Assembly (NCBI RefSeq): GCF_040412425.1
Contig: NC_089794.1
Coordinates: forward strand, 14,873,603 to 14,937,602
DNA from: Macrobrachium rosenbergii
Taxonomy: Eukaryota > Arthropoda > Malacostraca > Decapoda > Palaemonidae
Reading direction: 5' to 3'
Length of the DNA: 64,000 bases
Notes under the pieces: generated by a model
Told to the model about the DNA's origin: nothing
Database searches by the model: none
Seen by the model: the letters and a program-made list of their open reading frames with translations, nothing else
Translations under genes and position numbers: made by a program
Shown: positions 12,214 through 23,723 of the stretch, in pieces
How the letters are laid out: each line of letters begins with the position of its first letter
Position numbering within the stretch: position 1 is the stretch's first letter

Positions 12214-13470
12214 TTAACATTTAATTGCTGAGGATGTTACCTGACTTTGTATTGGCATAGCCACTAGAAGGATTTCAGTTATAATGTTCCTGAAATTTGG
12301 ATGAGACCTGAAACCTGTGCGTTGTTGGTTCTGGTACTTGACATTATAATTTCTTTTGCTAGAAATTATATTAAAATCTTCGGTCAGTGTAGCAGCTTTG
12401 TCAAGTTTCTTAACCTCTCTCTCTCTTAAATAGGCTCTTATGTGTTCAGGAATTCCTCTAAGATATTGTTCAAGGACTACTAACTCTTCAAGTTCGTCCA
12501 TAGATTTAACTTTAGCAGCCTCCAACCATCGTCTAAAACATCATCTTACTTTGTAAGCATAATCCAAGAAAGTTATCTTGTCATCCTTTCTCAAAGATCT
12601 GAATCTTTCATTATAATATTCAGGGGTCATCTGGTAAACTTGTAGCACATTATGTTTAAGTACCTTGTACTCTTTACACTGATCAGCTGATACGGCTAAA
12701 TAGGCACTTCTTCCTTTACCAATGAGAACACTCTGTAACAAGACCGACCATTTATCCTCTGGCCATCCCATACCTGAAGCCACTTTTTCAAAGTGATCAA
12801 AAAACTCATCTGGGGCTTCTTCTGTAAATTTTGGAATTAATTTCTGCACTCTTACTACATCAAATACAGGGTCTGAATTACCTTGAGTAGGGTTAGACGG
12901 TGTTACAGGTAACTTGGAGCGGGCTTCTATCAATTTCATCTCTCTTTCATAATCTTCTTGTTTCCTTGCTCTTTCTCTTTCCTCTTTTGCTCTTTCTCTC
13001 TCCTCTTTTGCTCTTTCTCTTTCTTCTTCTGCTGCTTTTTCTTCTTCTCTTTCCTTTCTTTCTCTTTTCTCTCTATCTTCTCTTTCTCTTTCTGCCTGTA
13101 TTTTCTCTCTTTCAGCCTGTATCCTCAGCTTAATCAAATTTTCTTCTGCTTCTATACGTCTAAGCTCTGCTTCTGCATCACTTTCCTCTTTCTTTTGTTC
13201 ATGTTTATCTGTAAATTCTGCCTCAGCTGCATTCAACAATTCTTGCGCCTCACCTAACTCTTCATCTACTTTACCAGAGTCCATCAATGCTTGGATTGCA
13301 ATATATTTGATTTGTGCCTTAATAATACCACTAGACACATTACCCCCACATGCTACTGCTAAAGCAATCCACTGTGCCTTAGTCAGGTTGGATTCAGATA
13401 ACTCTTGGATGGAAGGAGTTGCTAAAAACCTCTGAACATTGAACAGAGCCATTTCCTCTAAGTTACTCAA
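12214..13470 (-). CDS. gag: Gag with SCAN-like capsid segment, one in-frame TGA
   Basis: Starts at an ATG 144 bp inside the 5' LTR. Residues 1-90 are a helical N-terminus; about 95-195 are a charged Glu/Arg/Lys coiled coil of repeated ERAKEERE type; from about 210 a capsid segment runs through LIPKFTEEAPDEFFDHFEKVA, an LTPE-like TPEYYNERFRSL motif, an in-frame TGA at 12543-12541, and, in the same frame, FRRWLEAA and ELVVLEQYLRGIPEHIRAYL. The last part closely resembles the vertebrate SCAN domain signature (LVLEQFL...LP). SCAN is known to derive from the capsid of Gmr1-like elements, which fits the pol order. The TGA looks like a nonsense change. The segment ends at a frameshift about 12220. 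Confidence 0.85.
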
Positions 13471-13586
13471 CTAAATAATTCACAATACAAAGTAAAAAAT
13501 AACTATGTTGTCACTCTCCTATCAAAATATATCCTTAACACCACCAGTATAAACCATAAACCAGAGTGATATTTCGTTTTGTTCCA

Positions 13587-13603
13587 CGGGTCTCTGGGCA
13601 CCA
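13587..13603 (-). other. Putative tRNA primer-binding site
   Basis: On the minus strand TGGTGCCCAGAGACCCG begins 10 nt after the LTR terminus. It starts with TGG, complementary to a tRNA 3' CCA. I cannot assign the tRNA. Confidence 0.6.
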
Positions 13604-13613
13604 AACAATATAA

Positions 13614-15434
13614 TGTCACGATGCGTATCAAGTACCTGGTTATTACACAATTAATCTCAAGATTCAAAAATATACCTCACTTCAGCCAGATACCTGAACT
13701 CTCATAACATTAATTGTTACGACTGAATACTCTAAAGGTGACAGTGATCCCTTAAGAAAAAACTTATTTATCAATCACTTGAAAAATCAAACTAAGTTCA
13801 TCAGAATATGTGTGAGGTATAAAAAATTAAACTAGAAATCTTCTAGAGTAAAAGGGCATCACTCCATCAAAAAACTAACCGTTTCCCTGGTCTTAATTCA
13901 CTTTAGTAAAACTAAAAGAACAAAACATGTTTATCACTTTGCCTTATGCACACACAATCAATCCTATTCACTGATGGTCAATAAATGAAACACTGTTTTT
14001 CTAAAAATGTTAAATACAAAAATTTATTTTCAGATTCAAAGTTTATAATTAAAATTCACAATTATTTAGAATTCATTTATTTAGAATTCACAATCTGAAA
14101 AATTTACTATTAGTTGAAAATAACACAAAACTCAATGAATTCTTGAATTAAATTATGAAACAAATCTAATTCACAAAAATTTTATCAAGAATTTAAATTA
14201 ATCAAGCAAAATTTAAACTATCAAGAATTACTCAAGATTTAAAAAGAAAATCTCAATAAATGAAATCAAGTATGCAATGTTAAATTAAATATGCAATGTT
14301 AAATTAAGTATGCAATGTTAAATTAAGTATGCAATGTTAAATTACCAAGAAATATTTACAATGCTATGTAAATAAATGTTACATCACAAACATAAAAAAA
14401 ATGTGAAAATATAAAGAAATTGTAAATAGAAAAACACACAAAAATACACATAAAATTTATCAATAATGATTTCAGTTGTTCAAAATTTCCTAACTTATCA
14501 CACCACAACTTCCTAACTTATCATACCATGGTATCAATAAGTAAAATTTCACGTTACCTTACACAACTTGTGAAAACCTCTGTAAATCACTTGCTGCAGC
14601 TGCGTTACACAATACACACTTTTTTACCAGGCGCCGTTACGAACTAAATAACTTTGCTAAATTCAGGTCTCAAAAGTTAATGTTAAAAGTGACCACAAAA
14701 ATTACGTTAAAAGTAATCTCTTCCTAATTAGGAATGAGAGAGAGAGAGAGAGAGAAATGGAACCAAATCGACTGGTCTCAGAAATCAGAATGAAACAAAT
14801 TTTAGGATTCCAGTAATACGTGAAACAATTACATGATGTCATTAAAGCATTTTGGGTACGAGATACAAAAGTTCTAGAAGCAGGGAGGTGACGTCACTAA
14901 AGCATTTTGGGTGCGAGAGACAATGGAGAAGCTTCTAGAAGAAAGTTACGTCATCCCAGCAAAACGTTTTGAATGCAATCTTACAAAACATGACGTAATT
15001 GATCAGGACATGTATTCTTTCTCTCCAAGTGGCATACGTGACTCGAATAACGCATGTAACAACATGAAATCACTCGTCTCGAGCCCGTATGGGACGAATC
15101 GGCGTTTGTTTTGCAAATCTGTCATCGCTAACCCAAAACAAAGCGTTCGCTCTTATCTGAACTGATGACAATTGAAATGAAAGAAGCCCTGGTGGACACA
15201 CACACGTGTTCACTTACTACGCTTTTACCAAGAAAGATATTCGTTCCAAATTACGTTACTATTAAAATTGTATTAACAATTCTAAATTATGCTATCAAGT
15301 TATCATTAGTACTTTTGAGATCTGATGCGAAACTAAATATGACACTTCAATAATCATTATCATTAAACATAACACATGAAAAAAGTAAACATGTCAAAAT
15401 TATAGGAGGATATACGTATTACAAGGCAATATCA
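13614..15434 (-). repeat. 5' LTR of the Gmr1-like element
   Basis: 1821 bp, TG...CA on the minus strand (TGATATTGCC to CGTGACA). Direct repeat of 6659-8458 with a handful of substitutions and small indels (for example four rather than three copies of the 18-bp ATGCAATGTTAAATTA unit). Confidence 0.93.
14820..14995 (-). promoter_or_regulatory. Same CRE plus heat-shock-element module in the 5' LTR
   Basis: Counterpart of the module at 7860-8025. The perfect heat-shock element has its GAA-TTC-GAA cores at 14928-14930, 14933-14935 and 14938-14940, and the perfect TGACGTCA is near 14890. As this LTR is the 5' LTR on the minus strand, this is the copy that would drive the element. Confidence 0.5.
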
Positions 15435-15442
15435 TGAAAAAA

Positions 15443-15445
<3 letters not shown>

Positions 15446-15496
<51 letters not shown>
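15446..15496. repeat. (TA)n microsatellite
   Basis: Uninterrupted TA tract between the LTR element and the foldback element. Confidence 0.97.
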
Positions 15497-15499
<3 letters not shown>

Positions 15500-15530
15500 T
15501 ATTATCACTTTTGTACGTGATTCATTTATC

Positions 15531-15816
15531 ACACATTACCACAGGTGAAAAATAAGAAACGGGGTGTAGGTCCTGACCGGTTTCGACTTTATTTCCAAGC
15601 CATTGACGAAGGACTGATACAGAGTGTGAGAAGTCACAAATATATATACTACAAGAACAGTACTAACGGTTGTGTATGTTCGTCAGTACTGTTCTTGTAG
15701 TATATATATTTGTGACTTCTCACACTCTGTATCAGTCCTTCGTCAATGGCTTGAAATAAAGTCGAAACCGGTCAGACCTACACCCCTTTTTCTTATTTTT
15801 CACCTGTGGTAATAAT

Positions 15817-15820
<4 letters not shown>
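15531..15820. mobile_element. Foldback (long inverted-repeat) element bounded by (TA)n
   Basis: Two near-perfect inverted arms of about 134 bp (15531-15664 and 15685-15820) around a 20-bp loop. Arms begin CACCTGTGGTAAT-type at the outer ends and contain ACCGGTTTCGACTTTATTT and GAAGGACTGATACAG. (TA)n tracts lie at 15446-15496 and 15821-15881. No coding capacity; a MITE-like or foldback transposon is likely. Absent at the matching place in the B-C interval. Confidence 0.85.

Positions 15821-15881
<61 letters not shown>
15821..15881. repeat. (TA)n microsatellite
   Basis: TA tract immediately right of the foldback element. Confidence 0.97.
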
Positions 15882-15883
<2 letters not shown>

Positions 15884-17134
15884 TGTATGTACATAAAATT
15901 CCCCAATGTCGCTGGTCACAAGGAGGGACTGGTGGGTCTGTGAATTGCATTCATATTTTTTGTTCATTCACTGCATATCATTTACAGTAGGAACTGCATA
16001 TTTCGTTGAGTATTTTGTACAAAACTATACTGTTCGTAAGACATGTAGTTTGTTTATTTATTCATACATAAATCCAAAGAAAGAGATAGTTGTTTTGCCC
16101 TTTACTACGGTTGATAAACACCCAGATATCAGTGGACGCGTCAGGCAATGAACGCGATCGGTACGAGTGAATGAGAGATTTCCGATGTTGCCAGAAGAGA
16201 CTCTCCGGATTATATATTTGAAATATGTAGGAACAGGAAGGAGAAACTCTTCATGTAACGTGAATATATTCCTTGCAGTAAACGCGTATATAACTTTTAC
16301 TTTAATGTGGCCGATAATTTCGCCGTAGAAGAGCTGGTTTTCTTGAGGTGAGAGTGAGGTAGTGCGGTGTGGAGGATTTGGTAATACTGGCTTGGTACGT
16401 TGACGGGAAGGAGCGGTGACGAGTCTGTTGACGCCTCACGGTGTTGTGTGCAACACTCGGTGCTGGGACTAAACTGCCGATTATACATCTGTGAAGAAGT
16501 GTCGAGTGGTGAAGAGCGTTAGAAATTACTGTTAAAAGTAATGTTGATTTGAGTCAGCAAAGTATAAGATAGTGGAAATGTGATTTATGAAGTGTGACAT
16601 TTATTTGTTAGTCTGTTGTGCAACGTTGCCATTGCTGTTTGACCTTGACTACAAGTGTAGCGTTGCCTTCATAACCAAAGCTTTTGGTCTGACAGAGTGG
16701 TTGAGTTATTTTCACCGTCCGTCAGGTGGTCTGCTTGTAATTACGAAAGTGGTGCACAAAACTTTGTATGAAACAGCATACATACTACATCATCCCCGCC
16801 CTATTGGATAATTTCCGATCTCCCACGAACCAGGCAATCGAATAACAAAAGACTGGCTCTCCAAGCACTGTTTATCACGTTTCCTGCTGGCTTGCACCGT
16901 GGACATACAAATGCTTCAGAAACTGCTTTATAATTCGTTTTTAATGACAACCTTAGCCATACGTTTTATTTTGGTACTGAACCAGAATGCTCCCTGTGAC
17001 GCCCTCAGATAGATATTAGACTTGGGTGTCCAAAATATGGTACAAATTATACTGAATAACGGCTTATTTTAGGTGATCCTTTTAATTGTATTTTCTAGGA
17101 ACTATGGTAGCTCCTGTGTATTGTGTTATAAATG
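15882..17134 (+). other. Conserved upstream flank of copy B
   Basis: Aligns with 35590-36790 upstream of copy C. Relatively GC-rich between 16150 and 16830. No long ORF shared between the two; the likely place for the promoter and a 5' non-coding exon. Confidence 0.55.
16286..16345 (+). promoter_or_regulatory. Candidate core promoter and short 5' UTR exon of copy B
   Basis: A TATATAAC box (16288-16295) is followed about 50 bp later by a strong splice donor GAG|GTGAGAGTG at 16345/16346. The donor and surroundings are kept upstream of copy C (36090, GAG|GTGAGAGTG), while its TATA box reads TATATCAC. Both coding exon 1 copies begin at a TTTACAG acceptor upstream of the ATG, so an upstream exon must exist. 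The assignment is inference. Confidence 0.25.
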
Positions 17135-17136
<2 letters not shown>

Positions 17137-17193
<57 letters not shown>

Positions 17194-17337
17194 CTTTTGG
17201 GGCAAAGTTTTTCTTGTATGCAAATTTCGTTGAATTCTATGGCTTTTTGATGGTTGATCAACTTCTTATTCAGAAAATATTGTCAAACTAATAAGTTGAT
17301 CAACAATCAAAAACCCATAGAATTCAACAAAATTGCA

Positions 17338-17395
<58 letters not shown>
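17137..17395. mobile_element. Foldback element inside (TA)n
   Basis: TA tracts at 17137-17188 and 17340-17393 enclose an inverted repeat. The left arm is 17219-17269 (GAATTCTATGG, TTGATCAACTT) and the right arm 17289-17338 (AAGTTGATCAA, CCATAGAATTC) with about 19 bp between. Same architecture as 15531-15820 but unrelated sequence. Confidence 0.75.
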
Positions 17396-17398
<3 letters not shown>

Positions 17399-17759
17399 CA
17401 TAGAAATGTGATATGTATATTATGTATATTAATATACATATATATATGTCCATATATATATGTATACACATGTAGGCTATACATTACGTATATATATGTA
17501 TGTATGTCTACACACACATGGTATTTTAATTCAACCTTTTAATTGATTATGTAGTTTTATGCTGTGATGATAGATCCCCGTAACATGGTTAGCACGGAAC
17601 TCATGCCCAGATGTACAGCAGATTTTACTTTTACCAAAACATTTGCCTTCTTTTGTCGATGTTATACCTTTCATTCCAGTGAGTTTGTAATGAACACGGC
17701 ACTCATGGGAGTGGTGCTAGTATTAAAATCCTCCAGAGGTCGCTTCACAGGAGAACAGC
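17396..17759. other. Low-complexity and unrecognised intergenic DNA
   Basis: TA/TG-rich to 17520, then unique sequence that partly aligns with 37190-37260. No gene seen. Confidence 0.5.
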
Positions 17760-18055
17760 CGTTGGGTGGGGTCGGGGGGAGGGGGGAAGCCCTCATTGCA
17801 CCTCACGGGGTGCACTAAGGCGTGGGCTTTACTAAAGGTTCTCCACAATAAGCTGTAGGTCCCGTTGCTAAGTAACCAATTGGTTCTTAGCCACGTAAAA
17901 TAAGTCTAATCCTTCGGGCCAGCCCTAGGAGAGCTGTTAATCAGCTCAGTGTTCTGGTTAAGCTAAGGTATACTACTTCTTTGCAGCGCCCCCTCGGCCC
18001 CTACCTCCATTCATAGTCTCTTCCATCTTGATATCCGCCCTCTGCCATCAATTAT
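17760..18055 (+). repeat. R2 repeat split by a truncated S1 SINE
   Basis: R2 marks (GGTGCACTAAGGCGT-like start, then TTTGCAGCGCCCCCTCGGCC) are interrupted by 17842-17974, which is the 3' half of the S1 SINE. Confidence 0.7.
17842..17974 (+). mobile_element. 5'-truncated S1 SINE nested in R2
   Basis: Begins at the CCACAATAAGCTGTAGG block and ends CTAAGGTATACT. It lacks the tRNA head. No clear target duplication. Confidence 0.75.
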
Positions 18056-18205
18056 TCCATACTGCAACTACACTACCCATGTAATTCTTTTCATTACCAT
18101 CAAGTATTTTGCTTTCATTCTCATTAAACGACCACATTTCGCCTCCATAAATAACACTCTCAGCAGTCTTGCCTCAGCAATCCTTTGATTCACCCCCTCT
18201 CATTG

Positions 18206-18489
18206 AGTTCCTTATTGGAGGGGTGGATATAGTTCTCGGCTAGCAAGCTGTTGGCTCAGCGTTCGATTCTCCGACCGGCCAGTGAGGAATTAGAGTAATT
18301 TATTTCTGGTGATAGCAATTCATTTCTCGTCATAATGTGGTTCGGATTCCACAATAAGCTGTAGGTCCCGTTGCTAGGTAACCAGTTGGTTCCTAGCCAC
18401 GTAGACTAAATCTGATCCTTCGGGCCAGCCCTAGGAGAGCTGTTAATCAGCTCAGTGGTATGGTTAAACTAAGGTATACTTAACTTTAA
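18206..18489 (+). mobile_element. S1 SINE with 12-bp target-site duplication
   Basis: Full-length body with a degenerate tRNA head (B-box-like GTTCGATTCTCC). Flanked by CCCCTCTCATTG at 18194-18205 and 18490-18501. The paralogous site near 37780-37800 has no SINE. Confidence 0.83.
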
Positions 18490-18501
18490 CCCCTCTCATT
18501 G

Positions 18502-20383
18502 TCTACCATGATCTGTTACATTTGCACCCAAGTTCTTCTGCAGGTCAGTTGTCTCCATTTGCTCACCTATATATTACCAGGCCCTGCTTATTGTTTCTGT
18601 TTTGTGTTTTAACTTTTGCAGCTTACATGTTCTTTTTGCAAGGTTTTTATTCACTATCCAATTTTTACTTGTGTCATGCAAACCTTTCAACCATTGTACA
18701 CGTTATTCATGAAAGTTTCTTTTCCCACTTCCTTGTGCCTACATCCTTTGCTCTTCCTTAGACTTCTACATCTCTCTCTGCGTTAAGCTATTGAATGGCC
18801 TTAGGTGTTATAGACTTATTTCACATTAATTTGGCACTAAACCACTCTCCCATGCACAGACAGTATTAAGATTTTTATAGTCCGGATTTACTTTGTACAG
18901 AATTTACCCCTATGTATTCTAAAAATTTCTCCCTTAAATGTTTCATAGCAACCAGTGCTTATTTTCTGAATCAAAATCCTACATCCTCAATGATAACCCT
19001 ACCATACATCTTAACTGTTATATATAGTAGTTTATTTCTGTATACTATTTCTTTTAGTCTGATGTATAATTTGTGCATAGACATGCAGTCAATAATTCTT
19101 CTGAAACAATTTGTCAGAAGCTTTTTCTCATCCAGGAGTGGATTACACAACCTGGGCAGCCACTCAATAATGATTTCACCACTGTAATTCGGCATTTCAC
19201 TTGCGGTCACATCAGTTACTGGTGACTTACCATAATTCGACCACTTAATTGTACTCTTTACTTCACAAATCCAATCCCCCCTCAGAAAAAAAAACCAGTT
19301 GTGGACTGTACTCACTCAAGTGGTCCAAGTGGTCCAATTTCATTTCCCTCTTGTTTCTACCCACCTGGTACTCTAGCCAGCTGGTACTTTTGGCACTCAT
19401 GGATTTCCGTTATCGTGACACCCAGCTGAGAAACATCTAGCAACTCGACAAGGCATAGGTAATATATATGAGCTGTAATTCCATGCTGTTGGCATACTTT
19501 TCTGTACATCCTTCCTTTGTTCCTTCCGTGCAATTTCTCAATTCTGATTGACATTGAGGCCCCCCCCCCCTTCCTGCTCCCCCTCTCCATTTCTGTGCTT
19601 TGTAGAAACTCAGTCTTTTGGAGATGTTTATTTTCTAGTTACCACTCTAAACCTTGAGTAAATTCCATTTAGTCTTTGACTGCTAAATAATTTGGGGAAT
19701 TTAGATATCTACAATGACAAAAATTTAGTGAAAGTTCATGTAACAGTGTTTGTTGTTTGACAGGTTGCAGTAGTATAAAACTACACCTGTTTTGTGTATT
19801 TTGAGATAATAATTTGTGTTAAATCTGTATAAATTATTAATGTTTAGTAATGTAGTAACATTTAGGTGACAGAAATTTATGTTAAGAGTACTATACCTTA
19901 GGTATTTATTTTAAGAGTACTTTAACTTGGTTTCAGTTGTATTGGTGCCCTATAAGCATTTTTTAGTCGTTTTTAAAGTTTGATCAATTATTAAAGATTT
20001 TTTTAAAAATTAGTTCATAATACTGGTTTTTAAAAAGTATTTTAAAGATTTGTAGCATGTATTGTTGAAAGTGGTAAGGCAGAAGATGGGTAAAGGTATC
20101 GATACTAAACGACCTTGTACATACGAAAAATGAACGGGACTAGATAAAACAACACATTTGATATCCAAATGATAGTATTTTTGAAAAAAAATTGAGTATA
20201 CCTGTGGATGTCACGTGGTACTTGGGTACCTTATAAATAATTTGTTAGTAAACTCGAGTAGAGTGTTTACTACCAAATTGACATTACAGAATTAAATCAT
20301 TGAACCATACATTGCTTATACCTGTGGATCTGTTTACTGTATATTGCTAGCGCTTATATGTCATTATTCATATTAATTTACAG
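18502..20383 (+). other. Upstream/5' intron sequence of copy B
   Basis: Aligns with about 37800-39958 upstream of copy C. No convincing ORF. Ends with a TTAATTTACAG acceptor (20373-20383) in both copies. Probably a 5' intron. Confidence 0.55.
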
Positions 20384-21140
20384 GAACTTGAAGAAATGGC
20401 AAGTTTTGACTTTGGCAGACTGGCCCCCAAGCTTACCCTTGTTCATTATCGGGGAGAACAGTGCTTGGATGAAATCTTGGATTGGGCTTGGGACAATGAT
20501 CAGTTTGATTGCAAGGCCTTAGAAGAATCAGTAAAGTCTGAAGATAGAGCTGATATGTTACGATTGCTTGGTAATGAGTGTTACAAGGCAAAGAAATATG
20601 CAAAAGCTCTAGATTCCTACAATCTGAGTATCATGGCTGCACCGCATCCAGTTTTGAGTAATGTCAGAATTGAAGAAACTGAAGGTGATGCAGAGTTTGG
20701 TTTTCCTCGCATCGACCCTGCTAGGTATGGTGGCGTTGCTTTGGAGAAATGTAGTGCCTTAGGAAAAGGATTTGCAAATAGATCAGCAGTTATGCTTGAT
20801 ATAGGTGCGTATGAGAAGTGTTTGGAAGATATTGATCTAGCCCTCGAGTATGGATATCCCGAAGAACTGCGCCCAAAACTAGAGGCAAGACGGTTAAAGT
20901 GCCAAGAAGTACAAAGGCGGGAGAAGGAATCAAACTGCAGCCGTAGAAATTTTGCTGATGAGAATCTTGAGAGTTGTATCCTAAGTGACTTGCTTAGGCA
21001 AGTGAAGTTCTACCAAGCTCTGAAGCCGCCAGTGATGAAAGATCCTAATCCTTGCATGCCAGCTGTCAGTAGTGCTGTCAAAGTTTCTTATTGGCCCGAT
21101 AAAGGGAGAGGCTTTGTTGCAACAAAAGATATAAAACCAG
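20384..21140 (+). CDS. SMYD4-like: Copy B coding exon 1 (TPR and start of SET)
   Basis: Acceptor TTTACAG at 20377-20383, ATG at 20396, donor CCAG|GTGAGT at 21140/21141; ends in phase 1 inside a Gly codon. Encodes [19 protein letters not shown] and [20 protein letters not shown], both typical TPR helices, then the SET start [11 protein letters not shown]. About 80% identical by eye to 39959-40721. Confidence 0.9.
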
Positions 21141-22622
21141 GTGAGTAAAATTCTATTAAAACATGACTAGTACTGTATTATACCATAATGTTTTAGGACA
21201 CCATATACATTATCTCTGTCTCACTCAGTTGTTGTATAACCACTGTCCTTTCGTCATTGATTTTCTAATCTAAATGATAGTCTCCTAACTCTTAATTGTT
21301 ATGTAAAGTCTTCTCCTTCAATTTATACAAAGTGGCTTTTTTAAAGGAAGCATCAGCTCTTCGTTGGGCGAGTCGGTAGAGCTGTGGACTAGAACTCACC
21401 AGGTCCGAGTTTGAGTCTCCGGCCGGCTGATGAAGAGTTGAGTTCGAGTCTCCGGCCGGCAGATGAAGAGTTAGAGGAATATATTTCTGGTGATAGAAAT
21501 TCATTTTCACTATAATGTGGTTCGGATTCCACAATAAGCTGTAGGCCCCGTTGCTATGTAACTAATTGGTTCTTAGCCACGTAGAATAAGTCTAGTCCTT
21601 CGGGCCAGCCCTAGGAGAGCTGTTAATCAGCTCAGTGGTCTGGTAAAACTAAGGTACACTTTTTTTTTTTTTTTTTAAAGGAAGCATCATCGCTATAAAG
21701 AGTAAATTTAGAGCTTGTATTGTATGGTTTAGGTGAATGTCAAGAAATGAAATTCGATTTAAATCGAGTAAAATTAGCGTAAGAAATGAAATGGAAAAAG
21801 AATTGCATAACACTCATTTGTCCTTCAAATGGTAGATTGTACTATAACTTAAAGAAACGAATTATGAGCATGTTACAAATATCAGAGAGTTGGCAATAAC
21901 ATGTATTTTTACAGTAATGTCTGGAATTTAGTTAATCAAATTTAAGTATATATTCAGCATTTGTGTTAGGAGCATTCCTGTGTGACAATTTGAGGAAAAA
22001 AATGAACTTTTAGTGCAACATGTAGGGTGTGATGCAGTTGATGAGTACAGTGAGTTGTAGAGAACATGTATTGTAGTGCCATTCCGATGTTAAGAGGAAC
22101 CACATTTTCGGTGCAAAACTACAGATACCAAAAATAGATACCAAAAATATAAGGAACAAAAGTACATACAACTCCAAGGTACCATCTGTATCAACTAATG
22201 TTAGAATAAGAGGGACCCTGATTTTGGTTTGCTTTTAGAAAGGTCTGGAATACTCCTCAGTAAAACTTGACTTTTGCTTCGTATCATAGGGCACAGCTTT
22301 CGAGTGGAAGACCTGAGGAAAGTAGTACACCTTACTAAAGTGTGCCTAGAGAAACAAAAAAGGTAGAATTTATAATGAGTTTTTAAAGTTTGATTTGCAG
22401 AATGAAATTACAGTTGTTGAACAGAAGTATGCTTCAGTAAAAGGAGGGAAATGATAACTGTTGAGATGACCTACTCGTAATGCAGTAAGTCAGAAAATAA
22501 TGTAATATTAAGAGAGTAGATTGGGTGGTCTTAGATAATCTAAAATTGCGGGAAGTGTCATGGATGGTATAGATTATGTGAAAGCACTTATGTCCCATTT
22601 TATTTGAAAGCCTTGATGTTTG

Positions 22623-22707
<85 letters not shown>

Positions 22708-23624
22708 CCTATGAGGGCTTGGCTGATGAGTTTATTACTTGGTTAACATAATTTATGCGGCCCTGCGTGCCAAGGACACACATAACCTGTCAATGGAAGC
22801 TACAAATTAACCTCCAAGACAGCTGTTATGAATGAAATTAGGTCGCCAGCTGAGGAGAACCCTCGACACGAAGAAAATACAGTAAATAAGGACTTTACGT
22901 TCACCATCGCCCGACTTCGGATGCAGTCAATCTCTGCTCGTTAATATTGTTTTAAAAACGCAATGGATTCGAGACACATGGCTGCATAAAGAATGTAAAA
23001 TGACTTGCTTAACCTTCCCAAATTCCTAGTTAATTCACTGGAATAGTTGAATGTTGCTAAACAATAAAAAAAATATGCTTAATCTAGGCTTCGTGAAAGC
23101 AAAATGTGCTTGGTTATTTATGGTGGCGGAAGAATGGAACAAAGGAAACTAGAAATATAGGAAGAGATACTAGTAACTCGACGAAGTTTTGAACGAAAAT
23201 TCCAGACTTAACCATTATACGAAGGTTGCTGAGCATCAACGGATGATCGGAAGTTCTGGGATGAATTCGCCACATCACTAGTAACATGAGACTATAGACA
23301 AAAAGTGAAGGAGCCGAAACGCTTCAGATGTGCATTCGTGACGGCGGTCTGTTTCTCTCTGCTGACCTCGTTGGGGGTCAGATACAGGAGCGGTGCCCAT
23401 GCCCTCAGGGTCTGAAATTTTGTCAAAAACATCCGTGTACCATAAGGTTAATTGTGGAAACTTTTCCTATGGGGTTAAGTCCCTAATGCTACCTATCCTT
23501 GCTATGAATGGGCATTAAGTTTTGAATGTCCTACACTGACTCGGCCGAGACAACTGTTTTCTCCCGCCTTGGTCAGTCTGATATTACTACAAATAAATGC
23601 ATCGAGGGCGAACAGCAGAATATT

Positions 23625-23723
<99 letters not shown>

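Noticed and set aside
12900..13257. Plus-strand Leu/Phe/Ser-rich frames resembling membrane proteins
   Set aside because: They are the antisense of the Glu/Arg-rich coiled coil of gag.
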